Shown here: positions 1-8,312 of the stretch, in pieces | How positions within the stretch are numbered: the first letter of the stretch is position 1 | Layout of the letters: each line of letters begins with the position of its first letter | Assembly: GCA_003298465.1 (NCBI GenBank) | Contig: QNGA01000003.1 | Span: 62,001-126,000 of the forward strand | Reading direction: 5' to 3' | DNA: 64,000 nucleotides | Source of the DNA: a halophilic archaeon | GTDB lineage: Archaea > Halobacteriota > Halobacteria > Halobacteriales > Haladaptataceae | The notes under the pieces: model-generated | The model's input: the letters and a program-made list of their open reading frames with translations, nothing else | Told to the model about the DNA's origin: nothing | Database searches by the model: none | Position numbers and translations under genes: made by a program

Positions 1-2
1 AC

Positions 3-263
3 GGCGTCTTCGCGGCGAAAGGCGAGGGCGTCGACCCCGACGGCATCGAGGAGCGGCCGCATCCGCACCTGTTCGACGTGGCCCCGACGGTCATGTCCGC
101 GCTCGGAATCCCCTACAGCGACCGGATGGACGGCGAGGTCATCCCCGTGGTCGAGGACGCCGGCGCGACGTCGTACCCCGAGCACGACGAGGTGGACGAC
201 GCCGCGGTGGAGGACGAGGAGGAGGTCGAGGAACGGCTGGCCGACCTCGGCTACATGCAGTAG
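3..263 (+). CDS. C-terminal part of an AlkP-superfamily phosphodiesterase/sulfatase-like protein (5' truncated)
   Basis: The reading frame is open from the left edge to a TAG at 261-263, so only the last 86 residues are seen. The visible part holds the pattern HPHLFDVAPTVMSALGIP followed by DRMDGEV. This is typical of the C-terminus of type I phosphodiesterase/nucleotide pyrophosphatases and related sulfatases, where the metal-binding His precedes a DxAPT segment. The tail is a very acidic low-complexity stretch of Asp, Glu and Val, common in haloarchaeal cytoplasmic proteins. Substrate cannot be inferred, since the catalytic nucleophile lies outside the window. The family call rests on one motif region. 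Confidence 0.7.
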   Translation, partial: GVFAAKGEGVDPDGIEERPHPHLFDVAPTVMSALGIPYSDRMDGEVIPVVEDAGATSYPEHDEVDDAAVEDEEEVEERLADLGYMQ

Positions 264-302
264 CCACCGCCTTTTTCGCTCTCACGCCCCTCTGAACGTC
301 CC

Positions 303-1808
303 ATGGGGGAGCCCGACTTACCCGGCAGGGACGCATCGCTCTGGCTGGAGACGACGGAGACGACCGACTTCGACCCGCTGGACGGCGACGTCCAGGTCGA
401 CGTGGCGGTCGTCGGCGGCGGAATCGCCGGACTGTCGGCGGCGACCGAACTCCGAGACGCCGGCGAGACCGTGGCGGTCGTCGAGGCCGACCGCATCGTC
501 TCGGGCGTCACCGCCCGGACGACGGCCAAGGTGACCGCCCAGCATGGGCTGATATACGACGACGTCCGCTCCGAGTTCGGCTCCGACCGCGCCCGCCAGT
601 ACGCGCAGGCCAACGAGGCCGCCGTCGAGGAGGTCGCGTCGCGGGCCGACGACCTCGACTGCGAGTTCCGCCGGCTGCCGGCCTACACGTACGTCGACGG
701 CGACGACGCTCGGAAGAAGGTACGGCGCGAGGTCGACGCCGCGCGGCGTCTCGGCCTGCCGGCGTCGTTCGTCGAGGACGCGCCGGCCCCGGCGGACGCC
801 GACTGCGCGGTCCGGTTCGACGACCAGGGACAGTTCCACCCGCGGAAGTACCTGCTCGCGCTCGCGGAGGCGATTCCGGGCGAGGGGAGTTACGTCTTCG
901 AGGAGACGCGCGCGACCGGTATCGAGGCGGGCGAGCCGTGCCGGGTGGAGACGAACCGGGGGACGGTGACCGCCGACGACGTGGTCGTCGCCACCCACTT
1001 CCCCATCTCCGACCCGGCGGGCTACTTCGCCCGGGCGTACCCGAAGCGGTCGTACGTGCTCGCGGTCCGGACGAGCGGCCCACAGCCGGAGGGCATGTTC
1101 TACCGGACGGGCGACTCGTACTTTTCGGTGCGACCGCACGAGACCGGCGACGAGGAGTTCGTCCTGGTCGGCGGCCAGAACCACAAGACCGGACAGGGCG
1201 GCAGCACGGCCGAGCGCTACCGCCGACTGGAGCGGGAGGCCCGCGACCACTTCGACGTGGAGTCGGTCGCGTACCGCTGGTCGACCCAGGACTACGTCTC
1301 GGCCGACAGCGTTCCGTTCGTCGGTCCCATCGCGCCGTGGCGGTCGCACGTCTACGTCGCGACCGGATTCGGGGGCTGGGGGATGACGAACGGGACCGCT
1401 GCGGGGAAACTCCTCGCCGACGAGATAGCGGGAACTGGCAGCGAGTGGGCGGACGCGTTCGACCCGGGGCGGCTACCGCCGCTGGAGAGCGCGGGGGAAC
1501 TCCTCAAGGAGAACGCGAACGCCGGAAAGCGGTTCGCCGGCGACTGGGCGACGAAGCCCCGACGGAGCGAGGCGTCGCTCGCGCCCGGGGACGCCCACGT
1601 CGTCCGCGACGGCGGCGACGTGGTCGCCGAGTACCGCGACGAGGACGGCGACCGCCACCGCGTCTCGGCGGTCTGCACCCACCTGGACTGTCTCGTGGAG
1701 TGGAACGACGCCGAGCGAACCTGGGACTGCCCGTGTCACGGTTCGCGGTTCGACGTCGACGGGGGCGTCCTCGACGGCCCGGCGAACCGCGACCTGCCGA
1801 AGAAGTGA
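303..1808 (+). CDS. FAD-dependent oxidoreductase with C-terminal Rieske [2Fe-2S] domain
   Basis: A 501-residue fusion of a DAO-type flavin oxidoreductase and a Rieske domain. Residues 35-50 contain the dinucleotide fold VAVVGGGIAGLSA, followed by a second flavin-family stretch (SGVTARTTAKVTAQHG). A conserved GFGGWGMTNG segment lies near residue 360. The C-terminal 90 residues are a Rieske domain with ligands C458/H460 (CTH) and C476/H479 (CPCH). The domain order matches the Bacillus YhfW-type family, whose substrate is unknown to me. It is presumably cytoplasmic, since no signal peptide is visible. The ATG lies 39 bp after the upstream gene. Confidence is high for the cofactors and low for the substrate. 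Confidence 0.88.
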   Translation: MGEPDLPGRDASLWLETTETTDFDPLDGDVQVDVAVVGGGIAGLSAATELRDAGETVAVVEADRIVSGVTARTTAKVTAQHGLIYDDVRSEFGSDRARQYAQANEAAVEEVASRADDLDCEFRRLPAYTYVDGDDARKKVRREVDAARRLGLPASFVEDAPAPADADCAVRFDDQGQFHPRKYLLALAEAIPGEGSYVFEETRATGIEAGEPCRVETNRGTVTADDVVVATHFPISDPAGYFARAYPKRSYVLAVRTSGPQPEGMFYRTGDSYFSVRPHETGDEEFVLVGGQNHKTGQGGSTAERYRRLEREARDHFDVESVAYRWSTQDYVSADSVPFVGPIAPWRSHVYVATGFGGWGMTNGTAAGKLLADEIAGTGSEWADAFDPGRLPPLESAGELLKENANAGKRFAGDWATKPRRSEASLAPGDAHVVRDGGDVVAEYRDEDGDRHRVSAVCTHLDCLVEWNDAERTWDCPCHGSRFDVDGGVLDGPANRDLPKK

Positions 1809-2007
1809 TCGCAGTACCTGCTCACCGCCGCGTCAGCGCCTCGCGCCGCGTGCGAGGGGACGCCGAGGAGCGTGAGGACGCCGGAGAGCGACGCCGCTGA
1901 CGGAGAACGCCCGCTCTCCGTCGACTAACGGCAGCACGTCGTCGTCCGCCAGCGTCGCCGTGCTCGCGGTACTCGACGGTCGGCGGCGTTCGGCACCGCG
2001 TTGGCGA

Positions 2008-3281
2008 TCAGTCGTCGGCGGGCGCGACCGGCCCCGCGAACGCCGCCTCGGCCGTCGCCGTCAGTCGGCTCACGACGGTCCGCCCGTCGCGCTCGCGCTC
2101 GACCAGTCCGTCGTCCGCCAGTCGCGACAGGTGGTGTGAGACGGTGCTCGGGTCGCGGTCTAGGTCGTCGGCGAGTTCGCCCACCGAGGCGGCCTCCCGG
2201 CGCGCGACGGCGTCGAGCACCGCAGCGGTCGCCGGGTCGGCCAGCGCCGCGGTGAGTTCGACGTCCTCGTCGTCGGGGAAGAACCGCCGCTTGCCCCGGA
2301 GTTTCGCGCTCGACACCAGTCCCTCGTCCTCCAGCGTCCGGAGGTGGTGCCGAACCGTCGACAGCGAGACGTCCGTCCCGTCGTCGAGTTGCGAGAGGTA
2401 GACGCCGGGCGTGCGCTCGACGCGCTCGTACAGTTCCGCCCGCACCTCGTGGTCCAGCGGGTCGGACTCGTCGCTGCCACCGTACCAGAACGGCGCGAAC
2501 AGCCGCCGGAACCGCCCGCTCGGCGTCGTCCGGCCGACGCTAGCGGTCCCGACGTCGGCGACCAGCGGGGCCGTCTCGGGGACGTGCACGGCGACGCCCG
2601 CGGCGACCGCCGCGCCGACGAGTCCTGCCGTCCGCGCCAGTCCGACGGGCCCCCTCGGTTCGGGGTCCCCAGCGGCGTCGGTCGCGCCCGCCGCCACCGC
2701 GGCGTCCCTGCTCCCGGTCGTCTCGCTCCCCGCCGCGTCCGCCCGTCCGGTCGTCGCTCGCGCTCCCCCCGACCCCCGGTCGGTCCCGTCCGCCGCACCG
2801 GTGGTTTCGGCCCTCGGTGACCCGTCGCCGGTCGCGCCCGGCGCAGCGCCGGCGCCGTGCCGCCCGTCCCGGTCGCGTCTGCGGCGTCGGCCGTCGCGTC
2901 GGTGACCGAACCGACCACGGTCGTCGCGTCGACGGAGTCCGTCGTCGCGTCGGTGGCATCCTCGTCGACGGGTTCGGTGGCGGATTCCGTCGCGTCGGTC
3001 GCGTCGACGCTGCTCCCGGGCGTCCCGACGACGGTCGTCACCGTCGCGGTGCTCGCTGCGGTGACGTTCGTCGCGTTCGAGGTGACGGTGGCGTCCGGCG
3101 CGGTCGTGACCGTCGCGTTCGGGCTATCCGTCGTGGCGGTCGCGTCCGGACCGGTCGACGCGAGCGTTCCGTTCGCCGGGTCGCCCGGCGCGCTCCCCGC
3201 GGACAACGCCGTCGCGAAGCCGGGGAGACACAGAAGTACGGCGAGCAGTATCGCGCCGGGACGGTTGTAGGGTCGGTCCAT
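2008..3281 (-). pseudogene. Secreted/membrane-anchored winged-helix protein split by a frameshift
   Basis: Two frames on the minus strand together look like one haloarchaeal gene. The 5' part starts at ATG 3281 with a Sec-type signal (GAILLAVLLCLPGFATALSA), then an Ala/Thr/Asp/Val low-complexity stretch with several NAT sequons; it makes sense down to about 2860. The 3' part, in another frame and readable upstream to about 2845, has a Gly/Thr/Glu linker, a hydrophobic segment (GLVGAAVAAGVAVHV) and two winged-helix domains (TVRHHLRTLEDEGLV and TVSHHLSRLADDGLVERE). It ends at 2008. The switch equals a loss of one base or a gain of two between about 2830 and 2870. A GTG at 2697 could start an independent 229-residue regulator. 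Haloarchaea carry similar intact architectures, so I infer decay or a sequencing error. No DNA target is evident. Confidence 0.6.
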
Positions 3282-3419
3282 CCTCTCGTTCGTCGTTAGC
3301 TAACACGACGACTCGCGAACACTTAGAGCTGTTTGCCATAACATCAACCGGCCAACGAAGTTGTACGTTTTGACGGTTCTGCCACAATTCATTTACTTTC
3401 CATTAACTTTCCGTGGTAC

Positions 3420-6257
3420 ATGGGAACGAACTTCCCGGACGACGAAGAGAACCACCCGCTGACCCGTCGCTCGTTTCTCGCGGCCAGTAGCGCGCTCGCC
3501 GGCGCCGGCGCACTCGGCGTTGGTGCGCACGGCGTCAGCGCAGCGAGCGACGCCGGAGCGAGCGACGAGTTCCTGAACTGGCGCGCCCGAGAGGCGAGCA
3601 ACGTCTGGAAGCGGGGCTATCGCGGGCGACAGGACCGGACCGTCGGTCTGACAGACAGCGGCCTCGACGCGCGTCACCCCGGCGTCGGTCCGTGGAACGG
3701 CGTCCAGGCGTTCGTCGAGGATGGCGAGGTGAAGCTGACGAAGCCGGACCAGAACGACGTCGAGCGCGAGCGAACCGGCGACGCCGAGTCGTTCTCCGGC
3801 ACGGTCGGTCCCGGCACCTTCGCCACCGGCGAGGAGACGTACCACGAGTTCACCGCCCCGAGCGGCGTGGCGGAACTCGACGCGGAACTGTCGTGGTCGC
3901 CGAACGTCGACGCCACCAACGACCTGGAGTTCCGCCTCGACGAGAAGGTCGCCGACGGCTGGCAGACGGTCACTCGCGCGGCCACGGCGAGCATGCCCGA
4001 GACGATGTCCGCGCCCGTCGAGGCCGGCACGACCTACCGGTTCGTCGTCGAAGTGTACGTCAACACCACCACGACGTACGAGATATCGGGGACGTACTAC
4101 GAGATGTCCGGAACGGTGGAGACGTACGACCCGAGCGTCGTGTTCGACTTCGTCGGCGGGGAGACGACGCCCGACACGCCGAAGGCGGTCGGCTGGTACG
4201 ACCCGGGGTCGCGCTACGGCTACCACGAGCGACCGCGCGACCCGAACGGCCACGGCACCCACTGCTCGTCCATCATGGGCGACAGCGGTCGCGCGACCGC
4301 CATCGACCCCGACCGCGTTCGGGAGGACGAACCGCGGACCGCCCTCTCGGCCGTGACCGGGAACGTGCTCGCCTACGAGGTCGAGGCCGAGCAGGGCGAG
4401 GGCGTCTACGGGTCGGCGTACGGCGACCTCATCGACCTGCGCATCGAGGGTCCGGACGGGGAGACGCGCGACACCTCCGCGACGACCAGCGACGTGAGCA
4501 CGCTCGACAACAACGTCGTCGAAGCGCCCGCCGACCGGTCCGGAACGTACACCGTCTACGTCCAGACCGCCGAGGGGGAGACGGCGACGGCGGCCTACGT
4601 AGAGACGGTGAGCGTCGGTGCGTTCGTCGACCCCGACGCGACGGTCGGCGGCCGGACCGCCGACGGCGACCAGGCGCTGCACACCGGCGTCGCGCCGGAC
4701 CAGAGCCTCGTCTGCTTCCAGGGGCTCTCCGCGCCGACCGAGGACCTCGCGGACCAGGCCGACCAGTTCTCGGACGTGTTTAACCTCCGCGCGGTCAACA
4801 TGTCGTGGGGGTACGCCGGCGGCCTGCCGCTCGGCGCGGCGGCCGGGACGCTCGACACCATCCCGAACGCCGTCAAGGACATCGCCGAGGCCGGGGTGCT
4901 GACGCTCGCCGCGGCGGGCAACGCGGCGACGCCCGTCAACGGTAACGGGTCGCCCGCCGTCGCCGACGAGTGCGTCTCCGTGGTCGCCACCGGCCCGCTC
5001 GACGGCATCTCGGCGTACTCCAGCGGCGGCGTCGCCGGGGTCGACGAGGACGCCGACTTCACGTCGCCCGAACCGGACGACGCCTATATGAAACCCGACG
5101 TGACCGCGCCGGGCGGGTACGTCACCGACCTCGTCGACGCGGCGAAGACGGGACTCGCCGACGCGCCCGAGAGCGAGCAGGACCCCATCCGGGACTACAC
5201 CGGCAAGGCCGGCACCTCGATGGCGACGCCGTTCACGACGGGCGCGACCGGACTCGTGGCGCAGGCGATGGAGGAGGACGCTCCGGACCCGCTCTCGCTG
5301 CCCGCTCCCGACGACACGACGTTCGACGACGTGATGGCGCTGAAGCAGGTGCTGCTGGCCACCGCCACCGAGACGGCGTTCACGGCCGCGCCGTACCACC
5401 GCGTCAAGGCCCCCGAGTACGACTTCGGCGGGCGCGACCCGTGGGAGGGGTACGGACGACTCAACCCCGGCCCGGCCGTCGACGCCGTCACGCGCGAGAT
5501 GACCGAGGGCACCATCTCGGACGTCTTCGGCCTGAACGTCCCCGACGACGAGCGTGCCGTCGCCGGATTCGTCCGCTGCGGTCGGGGCGCGTTCGACGTG
5601 AGCGTCGACTTCTCGCACTACTCCGGCGGGAACGCCGGCGCGACCAAGGGCGACCCGCACGTCGACCTGTTCGTCTACGACGCCGAGAACCCCGCCCAGC
5701 ACGGCGAACCGAACGTCGTCGCCCGGGACGCCGGCCCCCAGGGCTCCCCGTCGGTGTCGGTGACGACCGACGAGTCGAAGTACTTCTTCGTCGTCGCGAA
5801 ACTCGTCGACGTCCCCGGAGCCGTCAACGGCGACGACGTGCAGGCCCACGTCGACCTCTCGTTCGACGTGACGCGGGACTTCGTCGTCTCCGGCACGCGA
5901 ACCGACGACGGTTCGGTGTTCACCGGCGGCCAGACCGACCAGATAGACCTCGACGTCACGGCCAACGAGACCGTCCAGATCCGCGACGTCGTGCCGGAGG
6001 AGTGGGGCGTCGAGACCGACTACGGCGACGTGGCGCGGGTCGAACACGACCCGGACCGCGGCGTGAAGTACGTCTACTTCTCGCCCGGCGCGAGCGACGA
6101 CCTCTCGGTCACCTACTTCGCCGACGCCCCGGCCGAGGCCGCCCAGAGCAACCGGTACACGTTCGGGCCGGTCCAGGCACGGCCCGACGGTTCCGGCACG
6201 TGGTACGACGTGAGCGGCACGAGCGACGCGAACACGGTCGTCGCCCAGAGCACGTAG
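3420..6257 (+). CDS. Tat-exported S8 family serine peptidase (subtilase) with inserted beta-sandwich domains
   Basis: A 945-residue extracellular protease. A twin-arginine signal (LTRRSFLAASSALAGAG) covers residues 14-40, so it is exported folded. The subtilisin triad is complete: D79 (TDSGLDARHPG), H278 (NGHGTHCSS) and S600 (GTSMATPF). The oxyanion Asn is in AAAGNAATP near residue 500. The D-to-H spacing of about 200 residues is far above the usual 35 or so. It is filled by a PPC-like beta-sandwich at about 115-230; a second similar stretch lies between H278 and the Asn. About 250 residues follow the catalytic Ser. No separate propeptide is obvious. A TATA-like TCATTTACT about 28 bp upstream fits a leaderless start. 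Substrate is unknown; a halolysin-like role is inferred. Confidence 0.92.
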   Translation: MGTNFPDDEENHPLTRRSFLAASSALAGAGALGVGAHGVSAASDAGASDEFLNWRAREASNVWKRGYRGRQDRTVGLTDSGLDARHPGVGPWNGVQAFVEDGEVKLTKPDQNDVERERTGDAESFSGTVGPGTFATGEETYHEFTAPSGVAELDAELSWSPNVDATNDLEFRLDEKVADGWQTVTRAATASMPETMSAPVEAGTTYRFVVEVYVNTTTTYEISGTYYEMSGTVETYDPSVVFDFVGGETTPDTPKAVGWYDPGSRYGYHERPRDPNGHGTHCSSIMGDSGRATAIDPDRVREDEPRTALSAVTGNVLAYEVEAEQGEGVYGSAYGDLIDLRIEGPDGETRDTSATTSDVSTLDNNVVEAPADRSGTYTVYVQTAEGETATAAYVETVSVGAFVDPDATVGGRTADGDQALHTGVAPDQSLVCFQGLSAPTEDLADQADQFSDVFNLRAVNMSWGYAGGLPLGAAAGTLDTIPNAVKDIAEAGVLTLAAAGNAATPVNGNGSPAVADECVSVVATGPLDGISAYSSGGVAGVDEDADFTSPEPDDAYMKPDVTAPGGYVTDLVDAAKTGLADAPESEQDPIRDYTGKAGTSMATPFTTGATGLVAQAMEEDAPDPLSLPAPDDTTFDDVMALKQVLLATATETAFTAAPYHRVKAPEYDFGGRDPWEGYGRLNPGPAVDAVTREMTEGTISDVFGLNVPDDERAVAGFVRCGRGAFDVSVDFSHYSGGNAGATKGDPHVDLFVYDAENPAQHGEPNVVARDAGPQGSPSVSVTTDESKYFFVVAKLVDVPGAVNGDDVQAHVDLSFDVTRDFVVSGTRTDDGSVFTGGQTDQIDLDVTANETVQIRDVVPEEWGVETDYGDVARVEHDPDRGVKYVYFSPGASDDLSVTYFADAPAEAAQSNRYTFGPVQARPDGSGTWYDVSGTSDANTVVAQST

Positions 6258-6453
6258 CGACCCCGAACTACCGTCCGACTCGCCGTGTCCGACTTCCGGG
6301 AGATTCCAACGCCCGCCGAAGCGAACTCGTTCAGCAGACGAACGGTGCCGGAGACGACCGGCGAAGCCCCGCTGCTCCGCGACGTCGAACGGCCGGTCGG
6401 CGGACGACGCTTCCACGCTCCGCTCGGCGACGGAGCGGTCGTCGGACCACGCG

Positions 6454-6462
6454 GCAAAAAAG
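6454..6462 (-). terminator. Oligo-T terminator candidate behind the small zinc-ribbon gene
   Basis: A run of six A on the + strand (6456-6461) reads as six T on the minus strand, ten bases beyond the stop of the minus-strand gene ending at 6471. T-tracts just after stop codons are the usual archaeal termination signal. No hairpin is needed or seen. Confidence 0.45.
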
Positions 6463-6470
6463 TCCCGAAC

Positions 6471-6578
6471 TCACTCGCGGCAGTCGGGACAGCGTCCGTC
6501 CTCGACGTAGACGCCGAGCACCTGACTGCCACAGCTGCTACACTGCTCTACCACTTCGTCGGCTTCGGAATCGCTCAC
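6471..6578 (-). CDS. Small zinc-ribbon protein, 35 aa
   Basis: A GTG-started frame of 35 residues. It has two CxxC knuckles (CSSCGSQ and CPDC) spaced as in rubrerythrin-like or zinc-ribbon mini-proteins, which are numerous in haloarchaea. A longer in-frame reading upstream is possible, but it gives non-haloarchaeal composition. The start at 6578 is chosen because a TATA-like element (6604-6612 complement) sits about 27 bp upstream, giving a leaderless mRNA. An oligo-T tract follows the stop. The role is unknown; the Cys pattern indicates Zn binding. Confidence 0.6.
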   Translation of the reverse strand: MSDSEADEVVEQCSSCGSQVLGVYVEDGRCPDCRE

Positions 6579-6603
6579 GGCAATCGGGCGCCCGTACGAG
6601 AGA

Positions 6604-6612
6604 CTAAATAAT
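6604..6612 (-). promoter_or_regulatory. TATA box of the 35-aa zinc-ribbon gene
   Basis: On the minus strand this reads TATTATTTA in an otherwise GC-rich stretch. It lies about 27 bp from the GTG at 6578, the standard spacing for leaderless haloarchaeal transcripts. Confidence 0.55.
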
Positions 6613-6771
6613 AGCTGTGTCGCTCTGGAGCGCAACGGTCGACGAGGCTCGTCGCCGACCGTCCCGAGGGTACTGGTCTCCGAACGCACCGCGGCGTCGT
6701 CGACGTCGACGAATCCGGCCCGGCGCCCCACGGGGTGTCGTCGGCGTGGACGTCCCCGGCGGTCGGTTCGG

Positions 6772-8076
6772 TTACAGCGGCGTCTGCATCGTCGGCTCTA
6801 GCACGTCGTACGGACCGAGTTCCTCGTCGGTCTCCCAGTTCTGCGTTCCGGGCGTCTCGTGTTCGAGTTCCAGCACGGTCACCCCTTTCCCGATGTCGCT
6901 GCCGACGGTGTAGTGTCTCGGTCCGTCCGTCGGCAGGACCCGTGCCCCCCAGTAGGCGGTGCCGTCTGGCGCAAACGCCGCGAGTTCTTGGGGGTCCGTC
7001 GGGTCGTCGATGTCGTACGCCCGCACGCCTCCCTGGTAGAAGCTGGCGAACAGCTTCGAGTCGGTCACGTCGAAGTTGTGGCTCGTCAACAGCGCATCGT
7101 CGGGCTGTTCGGGCGCCGGGACGTAGGCGACGTGGTCCTCGTAGGGGTTCGACGGCGTCGACGACGCCGAGACGTCGCTCGTGTCGAAGACGCGGATGCC
7201 ACCGTGGTCGCCCGGGACGACCGTGTCCTCGAACGGACCGGGGAACGTCTCGGCACCGACGAAGGTGTAGTCCCCCGAGGGCGTCGGCTGGACGTAGTGT
7301 GCGTTGGTCTCGTGTCCGCCGAGGTAGCGCCGGTACCGTTCGGCGGTGTCCGCCGGCTTTTCGCCGGCGTCGTCGGCCGCGCCGAAGTGGGCGACAGCCG
7401 TCGGGTCGGTCGGGTCCGAGACGTCGGCGACCACGACGCCCGCGTCCCAGAAGCACATGTACGCGAGGTCGTTCTGGACCCAGATGTCGTGGATGGGATT
7501 GACGCCCGCCTCCGCCATGTCCTCGTGGGCGTCCCGGAGCATCCACGCGCCGCCGGAGCCGCGCTCGTCGCCCTCCAGACTGACGGGATTCGTCGGGTCG
7601 GAGACGTCCACGACGACCATCCGCGAGTGCGCGAAGTCGTCGTTGATGCAGAGGTACGCGTAGTCGCCGTCGATGAAGAGATTGTGGACGCCGCTGGCGG
7701 CCTCGTAGAACGAGACCCTCGTCGGCGTCGTCGGGTCGCTCACGTCGAAGAACGTGACGCCACCGGGGTCGCCGTCGTTGGCGAGGCCGGCGACGTCGCC
7801 GTCGACCTTCGCGTCCACGTTGTCGGTGCCCTCGCCGGTAGCGGTCCCCGCGAGCAGCGGCGTTGACGGGTCGCTGAGGTCGACCGTGGCGATGCTCGCC
7901 GACTGGGCGGTGTACGCGTAGTCGCCCTGGACGTCTACCTCCTGTATCCCCGGGTCGAGCGCCTCGCCGACGAGTTCGTAGCGCCACTCCGAGGCCGATG
8001 CTGCACCGGCAGGGAGTGCGGTGGTTCCGAGTACTGTTCCCGTCGCTTTGAGAAAGCTGCGTCTGTCGAAAGTCAT
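6772..8076 (-). CDS. Tat-exported LVIVD-repeat beta-propeller protein
   Basis: A 434-residue secreted protein. The start MTFDRRSFLKATG is chosen because it opens a canonical Tat signal; the frame stays open to 8241 but the extension is non-coding-like. The body is a chain of LVIVD-type repeats. Each has a DYAY or DLAY strand and a (V/F)DVSDPT(D/N/T)P turn; at least five such turns are visible (for example VVVDVSDPTNP and VVVADVSDPTDP), suggesting a beta-propeller. It sits between two Tat subtilases in the same export locus. No enzymatic residues are recognised. Binding or surface scaffolding would be an inference only. Confidence 0.85.
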   Translation of the reverse strand: MTFDRRSFLKATGTVLGTTALPAGAASASEWRYELVGEALDPGIQEVDVQGDYAYTAQSASIATVDLSDPSTPLLAGTATGEGTDNVDAKVDGDVAGLANDGDPGGVTFFDVSDPTTPTRVSFYEAASGVHNLFIDGDYAYLCINDDFAHSRMVVVDVSDPTNPVSLEGDERGSGGAWMLRDAHEDMAEAGVNPIHDIWVQNDLAYMCFWDAGVVVADVSDPTDPTAVAHFGAADDAGEKPADTAERYRRYLGGHETNAHYVQPTPSGDYTFVGAETFPGPFEDTVVPGDHGGIRVFDTSDVSASSTPSNPYEDHVAYVPAPEQPDDALLTSHNFDVTDSKLFASFYQGGVRAYDIDDPTDPQELAAFAPDGTAYWGARVLPTDGPRHYTVGSDIGKGVTVLELEHETPGTQNWETDEELGPYDVLEPTMQTPL

Positions 8077-8241
8077 GGTCGTGGTGAGTTCGGTCGTTCG
8101 TCGAGCGGTTCCCCGACCGCGTCGCTCACGTCGTCGCGATGCGTGTCTGCCGGCCCCGCGAGCGCGGGTCCGTCGGCCGCCGAGCGCCGCGAGCACTGTG
8201 CGCCTCGTCGCGTCCGTCGGCGTGGTGAGGTCGTTCGTCAC
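8077..8241 (-). pseudogene. Decayed Tat-signal ORF in front of the LVIVD gene
   Basis: From ATG 8241 the minus strand reads a second Tat-like leader (DATRRTVLAALGG). The frame then turns into Arg-rich nonsense before fusing into the LVIVD gene. A +1 shift right after the leader gives a haloarchaeal-looking acidic peptide (ADGPALAGPADTHRDDVSD). That peptide ends in a TGA overlapping the LVIVD ATG (ATGA). This suggests a short exported protein, translationally coupled to the next gene, that suffered one indel. It could be chance, since the stretch is only 165 bp. Confidence 0.35.
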
Positions 8242-8312
8242 GTGTTCGTGGCGTTAGGTGCGTCGTTCGCGCTGGTCGCGTCCGTGAGACGTTCGCCTGG
8301 CCGTCACCGCGC

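Noticed and set aside
1829..1904. Inverted CGTCAGCG/CGCTGACG arms behind the FAD-Rieske gene
   Set aside because: Eight-base arms 60 bases apart in very GC-rich DNA are expected by chance, and no T-tract follows.
3393..6416. A 1,007-codon open frame on the minus strand opposite the first subtilase
   Set aside because: High GC removes stop codons from antisense frames. The translation is Arg/Val/Gly-rich with no motif, while the plus strand has a Tat signal and a full catalytic triad.
6285..6611. A 108-codon plus-strand ORF after the first subtilase
   Set aside because: It runs antisense over the small zinc-ribbon gene, which has a proper TATA box, terminator and CxxC motifs. The ORF has no comparable support.
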